Source of the DNA: Pleurotus ostreatus/Saccharomyces cerevisiae fusant
Taxonomy: Eukaryota > Opisthokonta
Direction of reading: 5' to 3'
Length of the DNA: 25,108 bases
Assembly (NCBI GenBank): GCA_024196135.1
Contig: JAMQCK010000390.1
Location: 1-25,108, forward strand
Part shown: one piece after another, positions 11,076-20,633 of the stretch
Numbering within the stretch: position 1 is the stretch's first letter
Layout: each line of letters starts with the position of its first letter
Notes under the pieces: generated by a model
Database searches by the model: none
What the model was told of the DNA's origin: nothing
Seen by the model: the letters and a program-made list of their open reading frames with translations, nothing else
Made by a program: the position numbers and the translations under genes

Positions 11076-11087
11076 CTACTGTCGAAG
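10970..11087 (-). repeat. Degenerate 24-27 bp tandem repeat, about five units
   Basis: Read on the minus strand, units begin with GACAG or GAGACGG, carry CTCCGCC or a variant, and end near GTC or ATC before the next GAC. In one frame this gives a repeated peptide pattern of the type VDGSPPFAI, RDGAPPLA, VDSTPPLI. The first unit overlaps the last codons of the upstream minus-strand gene and the rest lie just past its TAG. It could be an eroded minisatellite or former coding repeat. Confidence 0.55.
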
Positions 11088-12064
11088 CCACTTGGGTGCA
11101 AGAGGCAGGCGCGACTGAGGCGGAATAACGACCTTTGCTAGGCGATCGCCGGAGCTGTTGTGCATAGACTTCGCGGTCTTGGAGGACTGGTTCTGAAGCG
11201 CGGGTAGATTAGTAGGAAAGAGTTGGCTGAGCGCATCGCTGACGCACGTAGTTTGTGAGTGACTTGTCCTCCGTTGCGTGGGAGGAAGGGGTAAAGCTTG
11301 TGGTGCCGTCCGCCTTCGCCTTCTTGCGAGCGTAGAGCTGCTCAGCGGCCTCACGCTTCTGTCGGGACTTGACGGAGAGGTTGAAGTAGCCTGTTTGGGG
11401 GACACAGACATCCAAGAAGCGCTCGCTATTAGGATTAGAAACAATATGCGTCAATAGGTAGTGGTGTATAGTGGGATAGATATACGCATTACGTGTCGAC
11501 AATATGCGAGACGCGCAGCATGGCAGGAAGGAGGTTCGATTCGGTCCAGCGGTCGATGACACTATCGCCATCGGGATCGAGGGAGAGTGCGGCGATGATA
11601 GAGTCGAGAGAGTCCGCGGAGCTGTCGGGCACGGAGATGTTGGGTATGTGTGATGGGTGGCGGCTTCGAGAGAGATCGTCGACTCGGATGAGAACGCCTC
11701 ACGGAGAACCTCGCGTGAGGTCATGATGAGATCGTGAGTCAAGACTACTTGCATTAGTACTCACCTCGCGCCCTGTAGTAGAAAGGGATGACAAGTCCGG
11801 CGACGCCAGGAGGATCCTACCCAGTGACGCCTCGAGCTCGTGCTTGTCCAGTCGGGTCGCCGACCCGCCCTTGCCATCGCGTAGCGTGGCGATGCGTCTC
11901 ACCACAGACGCCCGCTCGGACGTAGAGGCGAAGTCGAGAGGAGATCGGCATTTACGTCGAGAGCCGCGGCACCTATAATGACCGCGCTGGAGTGCGCTGG
12001 TCATGATCGCATGGTCATCGCCAGCGCTTGGAAGGGAAAAAGCAGGAGGAAGGGTATCCGACAT
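11076..12064 (-). CDS. Hypothetical protein of about 267 residues, four exons
   Basis: Family not recognised. Proposed exons are 12064-11761, 11697-11493, 11425-11248 and 11192-11076. The last two introns are convincing: 67 nt with CTAATCCTAATAG at the end, and 55 nt with TACTAAT and CTTCAG. The first intron is uncertain. A GTGAGT donor at 11764 breaks the frame, whereas GTACTA at 11760 with acceptor GTGAG at 11698 keeps it. The exon 2 frame has strong GC3 and reads SADSLDSIIAALSLDPDGDS. The C-terminal third is basic (SRQKREAAEQLYARKKAK), which could suit a nuclear or nucleic-acid-associated protein. The first 40 residues read poorly, so an extra intron or another start is possible. Confidence 0.6.
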
Positions 12065-12582
12065 GACCAAGAAATGGAACGGGAGCCGGTTAAATTTACT
12101 GGTGTCGCGTTGGTAGGTAGAAGTTGCGCTAAGCGCCGCCTCATTTGTGGCAAGTTTGTGGCGTCACTCCGGCGTTTACCGACTCCTGGTGAGTCAGCAC
12201 TACGCCTCCGACAGACATGTTTTCCGCCTATTCCACGCAAAGACTGTAAAGTGATTGACACCGAGACTGTGGATATCAAGACAGGCTTTCGCGGAAGTTG
12301 GAGAAGGAATCCGAATCGGACAGGTGGCGCACGTGGTGAATATCTTATCAGATTTTTTGATGCGACCTCTCGCTCAGAGCAACCATGACCTCCTCCTGTG
12401 CGGCTCCGCAGGCCAAGTATATTCTGTCATGTCAATGACCAGAACCGCATGGCCAGGCTTCTCGTCAGTTTCCTCGAGATCAATTTACCCGCCTTCTCCT
12501 TGCTGGCGACGGTCACAAGCTGCTCCATCGAACTTTTGCAAGGTTTGATTCTGGCCCTCGTGTTCTCGTTGCTGGGACGTAT
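12065..12582. other. Region between hypothetical gene and tannase copy C
   Basis: No gene is supported. It contains the second copy of the CACGTG block (12310-12368). Toward the right end it has sequence similar to the far-upstream part of the copy A promoter, such as GGTT-TGATTCTGGCC against GGTTCTGACC. Confidence 0.5.
12310..12368. repeat. CACGTG-containing block, copy 2
   Basis: This matches 6954-7010, including a 20-base identical core at 12327-12346 and an outer TCCGAATCG. It lies about 240 bp upstream of the copy C TATA box. It may be a remnant of the region upstream of a lost F-box copy, or a shared E-box-like control element. Confidence 0.6.
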
Positions 12583-12615
12583 CCGAAGTGGTCCCGCTTG
12601 CTCCGCATATAAATA
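12583..12615 (+). promoter_or_regulatory. Core promoter of tannase copy C (CCGAAGT + TATAAATA)
   Basis: CCGAAGT lies at 12583-12589 and TATAAATA at 12608-12615, 25 bp apart start to start as in copy A. A GTTCTCGTTGCTGGGA block just upstream is shared in part with copies A and B. The start codon at 12652 is 44 bp after the TATA box. Confidence 0.7.
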
Positions 12616-12651
12616 AGGGTGTGGGGTATCATGGATCTCGTCTACTCCCTC

Positions 12652-14373
12652 ATGGCGCCCTTCCGCTCAGTTTCTAGCGTGCTGGTGGGTGCGCTCGCGC
12701 TCCTGCGCGCCGCGCAGGCGCAGGATGACTTCGCCTCGGACTGCTCGGCGTTCATCGACAAGATAAGCCTCGACAATGTCACCGTCACCTCGACGGAGTT
12801 TGTGGCAGCGGGTACGAACTTGACCGTGTACGTCCCTGCATCATGCGGGTCGGCGTCGTATCAGGTCGTCAGCACCGACCTCTGCCGCGCGACCATGAAC
12901 GTCACGACCTCTGAGCGCAGCGGCATACGCCTCGAGGCCTGGTTCCCGCAAAACTATACCGGCCGCTTCCTGAGCACCGGTAATGGTGGTATCGGGGGAT
13001 GTGAGTATCAAGCTTTCATCGACCCCGGAGTTAGCAGTTCTGGCCTAACGTGTGCGCAGGCATCCAATATAGCGACATCGACTACGCCGCCTCGCTTGGT
13101 TTCGCAGCCGTCGGCGCCAACAACGGCCACGACGGCATGACCGGCGAGCCCTTCCTCAACAACCCGGACGTCGTCACCGACTTCGCCTGGCGCTCGCTGC
13201 ACACCGGCGTCGTCGTCGGCAAGCAGCTCACCGAGACCTTCTACGGCGCCCCTCATAACAAGTCGTACTACCTTGGTTGCTCTACTGGCGGTCGGCAGGG
13301 CTTCAAAGCCGTACAGGACTTCCCCGACGACTTCGACGGTGTCGTCGCGGGCGCGCCGGCCTTCGCTTTCAATGGGCTGCTCTACTGGAGCGGCTCGTTC
13401 CTGCCCGTCACCGGAACCTCGGAGGACCCGACCTTCGTGCCCACGAGCTTCTGGGCGCAGAACATTCACGCGGAGGTCCTCAAGCAGTGCGATGCGCTCG
13501 ACGGCGCGACCGATGGAGTGCTGGAGAACCCGGACCTCTGCGACTTCGACGTGACGCCGCTCGTCTGCGCAGACGGCAACACGACGGGCTGCTTGACGGA
13601 GACGCAGGCGGAGACCGTGCGCACGGTGCTCAGTCCCATCTACGATAAGAACGGCACGCTCGTGTACCCGCGCTTGCAGCCTGGCGCGGAGGTTCTTGCC
13701 GGCTTTGCCCAGTTTGGCGGTCAGCCCTTCCTGTACTCAACGGTGAGCTGGATTTACATTGTCAGAGACCTTCGCTATCGCTTTCATCCTCACTGCGTCC
13801 CCAATCCACCCACGACCTCGGACTAACACATCCCAGGACTGGTACCGCTACGTCGTCTACAACGACACCACCTGGGACCCCATGACGCTCTCCATCGACG
13901 ACTACGCCGTCTCCCGCGCCCAAAACCCCGCCAACGTCGAGACCTTCGAGGGCGACATCTCCGCCTTCGCTGCCTCCGGCGGCAAGGTCCTGCACTACCA
14001 CGGGCTCATGGACGGCCTGATCTCCTCCGACAACTCCAAGCGGTACTACAAGCTCGTGCAAGACACCCTCAACCAAGAGCCCGCCGAGCTGGACGACTTC
14101 TACCGCTTCTTCCCCATCAGCGGGATGTCGCACTGCAGCGGCGGCGACGGCGCGTACCGGATCGGGAACGTGGAGGGCGGCGCGGGGACGAGTGCGGACG
14201 ATAATGTGCTGATGAGCATGGTGCGGTGGGTGGAGGAGGGTGTGGCGCCGGAGGTCGTGCGCGGGGCGGACGCGAATGTGACGTATTGGCGCGCGCATTG
14301 CAAGTGGCCGAAGACGAATAAGTATGTCGGGCCGGGGGGTTATGAGGATGAGAGTGCTTGGGAGTGTTCCTGA
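12652..14373 (+). CDS. Secreted tannase/feruloyl esterase family protein, copy C
   Basis: Exons are 12652-13000, 13060-13742 and 13837-14373, giving 522 residues. Exon 1 is one codon shorter than in A and B; exons 2 and 3 are the same length. Introns are 59 and 94 nt, the second with a CTAAC branch-like site before its CAG. The signal peptide is about residues 1-23 (MAPFRS start, AQA end). The catalytic set is Ser191 in GCSTGG, Asp403 in HGLMDG and His443 in MSHC, with the adjacent cysteines. The calcium-loop motif is CDALDGATDG and nine N-glycosylation sequons are visible. An in-frame ATG at 12631 would add seven residues but probably lies upstream of the transcription start. Exon 2 resembles copy A more than copy B, while exon 3 is the most distinct of the three. 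Confidence 0.93.
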
Positions 14374-14828
14374 GGAGGCGGATTTGCACGAGGCTACTAA
14401 GCTACTAGTACTACGTGTACCAGGAATCTGTAACCCTCTCGGTTGATGATCCTCCTTCGTCGAAGTCCTACTCTTCTCTTGTTCGACCTACTTGTCCTTA
14501 AGTAAGCACCGAGGAAGGATAGTGGGTGATTTGCGCACTCGGTTGACGGCTTTCGAATCTAAGGTCGGGCACGGCGCTCGGGACTCGGTGCGCCTCTGGA
14601 TTCACTACATATAGGTCGCTGCCTAGTACAGCTACAGTAGGTGCTAAATAAGTTATGTGAAGTCCTTTTAGTAGCAGTGTCCATTTCGTGAGTCGTCATC
14701 TATAAGTAAAATCGTGCCAAATAAGTGATCCGCGGGTGTGAAAGGGTAGCAGGGGGGAGGAAGGGAAAGGGAGGTCGAAAGCGTGCTGCTCTAGAAACGA
14801 TGAGTGCTCATGGAAGAGGATGACGCGC
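14374..14828. other. Intergenic region between tannase copy C and RTA1-like gene
   Basis: The two flanking genes converge here. The sequence is AT-richer, with short CTACTA-type runs, and shows no coding signal. Unlike copies A and B, no F-box sequence is recognisable behind copy C. Confidence 0.5.
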
Positions 14829-16070
14829 TCATGCGACCGTGGCCGTGCTGTACTCGAAGGGCTTTTCCTGCATGATGGACGCTGGCTCGCGCAGCGTCCA
14901 GCCCGGGTGCAGGAAGTTGAGGCAGTACATGGCGACGACGACCATCGCGGCATCGAAGACATCTGCATTATCTATCAGTCCTCGCTCATACCACTTGGTC
15001 GCTGAACACTCACTGAACCACACCTCCGTCGTGATGATCTCGCCGTTCCACCCGTCCGAGAGTTCGATCAGGCGGTACACCGCCCGAATGCACAGCAGCA
15101 CCGTCGTCGCCGTCAAGCACGCGATAGTGAGCTTGAGCAGCGTCGTGAGCGCGCCGCGCGGCGGGGTGAGCGTCGTCGTCGACGAGGCGGCGGCGGCGGC
15201 CTGCTTTGGGTGCGGGCGGTCGGTGAAATAGCGCCAGAGGAACTCGGCGCCGAAGAGCGTGAAGAAGACGATGACGGCGAGCTGGAAGGCGATACCGCCG
15301 AGCATGATGTTGCCGCCCTGCAAGGAGATGAAAGGCTGAATTACGCCACCAGAAGGCACGAGTGACTCACAAGTTCAGCGCCGTCGTGGTCGTCTGCGGA
15401 GGCGGCGATGCCACCGCCTGCGCCCTGGACGACAAGCGAGATGACATCCTGAACCTCGGGTTAGGCGAGATAAGGCGAGCGGCGTATTCAACAACGTACG
15501 CAAGAGCAGAAGATAATCGTATCTGCAACACCAGTCAGCAAGGCATGCGCGCGTTCAACGGCAGGACTACTCACACCACCGTGGGCTCAAACGGCTGTAC
15601 GCGGGACCCAAGCGGCGCACCAGGCGTCCCATCATGACGAAGTTAGCCGCCAGCAGTGGCGTGGGCGCGATAATCGTGGTAACAATTCTATGAGACGCGG
15701 TGAGCAATGGCCTTGGGCATAGCATCGTGAAGCGCTTACTGAATCATGTAGGGATCGTCCGCGAGGATGTTGCGATTGCTCCACAGCCTGCCCGCCCATC
15801 CCAGGCACTCGAGCGCGCCGCAGAGCACGGCGGTCGCAAAGAGCCACCATTGTCGGTACCAGATTGTTTGGCCGAAGTGAGCGGCTGAGGAGATAGGTGA
15901 GTTGGTGGTTTATGGAAGGGGAAGGGGTCAACCTTACCGGTGGTGAGACCGAAGAGAACGAGATACAAGATACATATCCACTCTGTAGGAACGTAGCCAT
16001 ACGATGAGAGCTCGTCGATCTGCTCTGGTGTCAAATCGGAGAGGGTGATGTTGGCGTATTCGTCGGACAT
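14829..16070 (-). CDS. RTA1-like seven-helix membrane protein
   Basis: Seven exons: 16070-15938, 15884-15740, 15687-15575, 15522-15500, 15448-15371, 15317-15014 and 14962-14829, giving 309 residues. Six introns of 51-53 nt agree in phase; exon 4 is only 23 nt. The RTA1 family (PF04479) includes yeast Rta1 and the sphingoid-base translocator Rsb1, multi-pass proteins linked to lipid export and drug tolerance. Seven hydrophobic segments are visible: about 30-46, 57-78, 90-116, 131-160, 165-195, 215-243 and 266-288. Family-like motifs include ECLGWAGRLW, CDVISLVVQGAGGG, GGNIMLGGIAFQL and, at the end, NFLHPGW. The N-terminus is outside-type with a sequon (NIT). The tail is short and charged. The transported lipid or drug cannot be inferred. 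Confidence 0.88.
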
Positions 16071-16163
16071 GGCTGGAATTGGGGTGCTGTCGTATGGGGA
16101 GAGGGACGAGAAGATGGGGGGCGGAGGGAGGGGGCGGATAGTGAGTCAGCCACTGCGTCGAGT

Positions 16164-16171
16164 CTTATATA
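16164..16171 (-). promoter_or_regulatory. TATA box upstream of the RTA1-like gene
   Basis: TATATAAG reads on the minus strand, 94 bp before the start codon at 16070. Its distance suits a leader of about 60 nt. It is assigned by sequence and position only. Confidence 0.5.
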
Positions 16172-17144
16172 CCACTGCCACCGCAAATCCTCGCTGGTTA
16201 GAGTATGGTAAGTGGGTCATGCTGCCAACGACCCCTGGGCGGGGTTCCGGAAAGGGGTCGTCCCAAGTCTTTGTGCTACATCTGGGGTATCCGTGTTTCC
16301 GGCGCGCCCATCTAAGCCCTACCCTGTCATGACCAATCCTACCTTCCTTCCCACCACGTAGCAAGATCGGCACCGCATAGACATCGTTATCACTGCGATT
16401 GGCGGTGCTATAGGATGCGATTGACCCGCGCAGCCAGGGGGAGAACTTGCGAAACGCGTCCTCGGAGTAGGTATTGCGAATGCGTTGTATGAGTGGGCAG
16501 TGCGAGTTGACAGGGTGTAGACGAGGGAGGACAAAGGCAAGCGTTGGCTTGGCACCATGCAAGACATAGGAAGGAGCGAGGTACGCTGAGTCTGCGTAGG
16601 TGCTGAGTGACGATCCTGCAAAATTCTGAACCAACCGACAGCGCCCTCGGAGGAACGCCGAGGAGGCCCTCCATGGAATAATTTCGACGGTGTAGCAGCT
16701 GAAGTGGCACTGTTGATGGATATTCTTCGACGCGTTCTCTCGCGACCTCGAGCATGTATGGGTGCTGCAGACTTCACATGGAATCGGCAGCAGACTCGTC
16801 GGAGGCGCATCAATCAATCATACCGGCATTTGCCGGAGTCGCATCGAGAATCGCCTCTGAGACGCCACAAATTAGCAACCCGCTCGCCCTCCAGTTCCAT
16901 GTCAAGCTCTTCCCAGGACTAGATTCAAGGTAATTCTACCAGGGGTTCGCGTGGATCGTAGCGATCCAGCACCGCTGCGTCTGCGTCCGCCACGAACTCT
17001 GTCTCAATTCTCGGGCTTCGCGCCTGAGCGCGTGAGCCTGCGCCGACTTGTTCACGCAATATATCTCACAACACGAAAGTCTATACAAGATTACGTCCCA
17101 CCCATGTGCCCTCCGCTCGAGTATGTCCATATCAGTCGTCCCAG
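16172..17144. other. Intergenic region upstream of RTA1-like gene
   Basis: A long minus-strand open frame (16817-16146) crosses this stretch but lacks a convincing protein, splice sites or GC3 bias. I see no supported gene. Confidence 0.45.
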
Positions 17145-18877
17145 CTACGGATCCTGCGCATCAGATGCCTCAGCAGCCTCGTCCCAAATCAAGTCCTCAT
17201 TCGACTGCGGTCGCTCGCCGGACGTCAGTGACCTAACTAGATCCCATTGCTCTTCCCTCCGACGGAGCTGCTCGTCTCCTATCTCGTTCGCCTTGTCGAG
17301 ATATAGCAGATTGACAGTGACATTTCCGAATGCCGACCGCAAAAACTTGACAACGTCCTCCGCACGCGAAATCTCGCACGGTGCCGCTGCTGCGATACGC
17401 ACGCGTCGATTGGCAGACCAGTCAGAAGGCGACGATGGCTTGGGCGGGACGGTCGATGCGTCAAGCTGTACGCATATCTCCTCGATATTTGGGCAGAACC
17501 TCGCAAAGAAGACAAGCGCCGCCAAAGACAGGATTGGCTGGCCGGCCATGGCGAAGTCGTAGGTGAGGAAGTCGAGCCGACGGAGCTGAGGCCAAGATTG
17601 CGCCAAGTGCTCCCACTCGTCTTCCGTGATGCAGATTTCGCTGGACGTGCAGAGGCGGGCGACTTCGACATTGGGGAACGCGGTGAGAGGCGCGATCTGT
17701 TCGAAGGTGAAGGGCGTGGGGTTACTTGGCCATAAACCCCGGTTCCGTTCGTACGTGCACGAGGTGAACATCACTTGGCGAAGGTGCGCTGGATCGCAGT
17801 GGCGCCTGAGCGCTGTCGCGAGCGCGTGCAGGGAGCCAGGATCCGTCGACCGCGCAGTTGTGACCGAAATGCTTTCCAGGGGCCGCTGATCACCGGTCTC
17901 GATGATGTCCTCCGCGTCCTCAAGAGTCATGTTGCCGAGTTCGAGCACTCGCAGAGCGGGAAACGCGCCCTGAGCGTAGATCGGACGGCCGCCATTCCAG
18001 GGCTGCCCTGAAAAATCGCTGAAGCCTATCTTGACGATACATAGATCCGGCAAGGTTGAAAGGACTTCCATCACTCCCGAGTGGCGAGAAAACGGCAGGA
18101 GGAGGTTGACCATCGTCAAGTGCTGGCAGCGTGGAAGGGACTGAAGCAGGGAGTTTCGGGCGGGTGCGTAGAAGACGTCGGGAAGGCTTCCACTGTCTTC
18201 AACAGCGAGACTGGTGATCTGTGTGCAGTGACTCATGATGTCAGCGAGCACGAGCGAGTTCTTCAGGATGAGTTGCTGGAGGTTGGACGGTATGGTGGCC
18301 TGGAGGAACTCTATGTACTCGGCGAGCAGGTTACCTCCTCCCACGAGAAGTGATAAACGCTCTTCGTCGTCAAGGACGACACAGAATCTGCGAAGCGACG
18401 GCAGAAGAGTGGTGGGAGGGGGACAATCGGCGACCTTTTGCAGGATTACGTGTGGAATATTCTTCATCGAAAATTCTTTGACGAGCGAGGAAACCTCATA
18501 GACAGGCGCCCAGTGAGCGGCGGTCAGTGGGAGTTGGCCTGCCCAGAGCTGCGGGCAGATATGAGCATCAGAAACTCGTTGGCCACAGCAAATTTAGACG
18601 TACCTCATCCATTTTTCCGTCTTTCTCGACGCCCATTCCTGCAATGGACATTGATAAGTTTATGAGCTACGATGCCACCGCTATACGCACCATCCCCGGC
18701 GTCCGCTCGCATGAGTTTGAGGAGAGCGTCGAGTGTCCAAACATATTTCCAGAGAACGGGTTTGGCAGACTCGTACCATGCTTTGCTGGTCGATGCGAGG
18801 CGAGCCAGGCTCCTTTGGTCGACGACGTCGCAGATCGAGTCGTGAAGCTCCTGAGGGAGGTCGATGAGGGAGGGCAT
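17145..18877 (-). CDS. F-box/LRR protein, divergent second gene
   Basis: Exons are 18877-18691, 18638-18604 (35 nt) and 18548-17145, giving 541 residues. Introns are 52 nt (GTGCGT..TTGCAG) and 55 nt (GTACGT..CCGCAG). Without the first intron the frame meets a stop at 18607-18605, so the small exon is needed. Residues 1-50 form an F-box: LIDLPQELHDSICDVV, then RSLARLASTSKAWY and VLWKYVW. Leucine-rich units follow, such as NLQQLILKN, FPALRVLELGN, WPQLRRLDFLTY and CPNIEEICVQLD. The tail is acidic (IWDEAAEASDAQDP). It is clearly different in sequence from the F-box protein at 5236-6899, so it is not part of the tannase duplication. It is likely an SCF ligase adaptor; its target is unknown. Confidence 0.83.
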
Positions 18878-19287
18878 ATCTCGTTGAGCAGTGGAAAGGT
18901 GAGCACAATACGAATGTGGGCGTGGGTGGAGAGGGGAACGGGGGGAAGGAGAGAGCCGAGTGCGCGCCTTTTGAAGTCGGCGTTTATGTTTCGGAGATGA
19001 GTCACGTGAGTGCCACTCGCGGGTCAAAGCCCCATTCTACAGACCTGATGCACGACAAGATTCATGAATACGCAAAAGGCGTCGGTCCACGCCGCGTAGC
19101 GATATGAAGGCCAGACAAAAGCAACATTCCAGGCGATGGAGTGGCTTCAACGCTGAGTGCACGCGCGCTTCATTTCTGCTGGAACGGTTCGAGTCCTTTG
19201 TCTGCGCGCACGAATGAGAGCAATATTGGCTGGGCGTGGCTGAAGGTGACTTGCAAGGGCGTGAATGCGTCACATTTTACTACTTAA
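18878..19287. other. Intergenic region upstream of the second F-box gene
   Basis: It contains the F-box promoter and the 3' flank of the truncated helicase. A TCACGTGA palindrome lies at about 19002-19009. No coding sequence is supported. Confidence 0.45.
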
Positions 19288-20133
19288 TCATACCGTTGAC
19301 GGCTGCTTTCTTTTCTTCTTGGTATGAACAAGGTCATTGCGCGCTTCCGACTTCTTCAACCCAATGAGCGATTCATTGCCTGAAAAGATATGATCATTAG
19401 CTTCTGCTGCAAGCCAGTCACAGCAATGCGTACTCTCTCCCGCCAACAAATCGTCAACAATGGGCCGACTCCCCGAAGTGATACACTTCGTCGACACGCC
19501 ACGAGCGACCAGTGGCTGCGCTAGTGACTCTTTCAGCTGTGCCTTGAGCGCCGCCGTCTTCGTGTTTGCCGCCTTCCTCTGCCGCTTGCTCGGCGCTTCG
19601 CTCTCCGAGTCGCTAGAAGAGCAACATCAGTAAAGCACGCCGCGCACATGATAGCCCACCCTACGACATGAAGTCCGAGTCGAGCTCGACCTCCATCGCG
19701 TCCGCGGCCTCGCGCATCCACTTCCGCTCGTGCTTCTCCTTCTTCACGCGGTGCTGCGCCGTATCGATCTGCTTTGCGAGCTGGATGCGCGCCTTGAGCT
19801 TGTCGAAGAGGCTGCGCTCCACAGGGAGCTCGGGTATGTCGTCAAATTCTGCAAGAAGGAGCGTAAGCCCCTTGACAACCACTCATCCTCGACTAAGGAC
19901 TTACGCCTCCCGACGCGGCTGAGCAATGAGCGCGCCACCTTGCGCTCATCCGGCGCGCACATGAGCATGCTGAAGCTTGCCGCGCTGGCGCGCGCCGTGC
20001 GACCGTTCCGGTGGATGTACGTGTCGGCCGAGCGCGGTATCTGGTAATGCAGGACGTGGTCGACCGCGGGTATATCCAGTCCGCGCGCGGCAATGTCCGT
20101 CGCGAGGAGTACGCAGTTCGGCGTCGACTTGAA
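19288..20133 (-). pseudogene. MAK5: 5'-truncated DEAD-box RNA helicase, Mak5/DDX24 type
   Basis: Only the C-terminal 245 or so codons are present: 20133-19905, 19848-19665 and 19612-19288, with introns of 56 and 52 nt in matching phase. Helicase motif V (ATDIAARGLDIP, 20068-20103) and motif VI (HRNGRTARA, 19987-20013) are intact. The tail carries features I know from Mak5/DDX24, a 60S ribosome assembly helicase: LFDKLKARIQLAKQIDTA, an acidic DSDFMSDSESE stretch and ITSGSRPIVDDLLAG. Everything from the Q motif through motif IV, including the Walker A and DEAD boxes, is absent upstream, where the sequence is unrelated. Since this helicase is essential in yeast, I infer a complete copy elsewhere. 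An open frame does run through the junction to 20385, so a chimeric product is possible. An assembly join is another explanation. Confidence 0.82.
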
Positions 20134-20473
20134 CCCAGTGAACCATGGTCGGCGAGCAAGGCCAATCGCTAGAGCGGGAACGCCAGTCACATGAGCGGCT
20201 TTGCCACGGACCATCAGCAGACACCCACCTATAAATCTTCCCAAGAAGTTGGTGGCGCATTTCGCGTCAAAGCCTGCGCCGCACATGGATAGCGGGTCTT
20301 CTTGCGGTTCAAGTTCGCCTTCGAATCTTTGCTGTCTCTTCGTCATATCGCGTCCTCGACTTATCCAGTATCGATATGATCTCAATCATGTCTGGTGAGA
20401 AATTCATTGAGCGGAATCGACGGCGAAAATCAGAAGAAGGGAGGGGATAGCTGGGAAGATGAAGCATACTTAC

Positions 20474-20633
20474 AGTGTGCTTATGCCAATTTGAGTATTG
20501 GCTAGGAGGTTGGAGAGCGTCAGCCAGCGCGCCCTCGGCCTGTGCAAAGACCTCTCCTGTTGCCATGAAGGACTGAAGGAAGCTGCGGTCGGCAAATGCC
20601 GACCACGTGAACTCCTTTTCCGTGATCCGGCAA
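20474..20633 (-). other. Coding-like exon upstream of the helicase fragment
   Basis: The minus-strand frame reads as real protein: EKEFTWSAFADRSFLQSF, then GEVFAQAEGALADAL and PPSQYSNWHKHT. It is bordered by a CAG acceptor at 20634 and a GTAAGT donor at 20473. The next plausible acceptor (ACCAG at 20392) leads into a stop or a shifted frame, so the gene appears broken here. I do not recognise the family, and it is not helicase sequence. Confidence 0.45.

Noticed and set aside
10424..11101. 225-codon minus-strand open frame downstream of the hypothetical gene
   Set aside because: It overlaps the final exon of that gene in another frame and reads as low-complexity serine/arginine sequence without domain or splice support.
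11525..11550. GGTTCGATTC resembling a tRNA T-loop on the plus strand
   Set aside because: The stem does not pair, and the segment lies inside a strongly coding exon on the other strand.
11890..11985. Minus-strand frame reading AVIIGAAALDVNADLL, reminiscent of a PfkB-type kinase N-terminus
   Set aside because: It is only about 30 residues long, ends in a stop, and none of the downstream exons show kinase motifs.
16146..16817. 223-codon open frame on the minus strand upstream of the RTA1-like gene
   Set aside because: Composition is not protein-like, it has no recognisable motif or splice context, and it covers the RTA1 gene's promoter.
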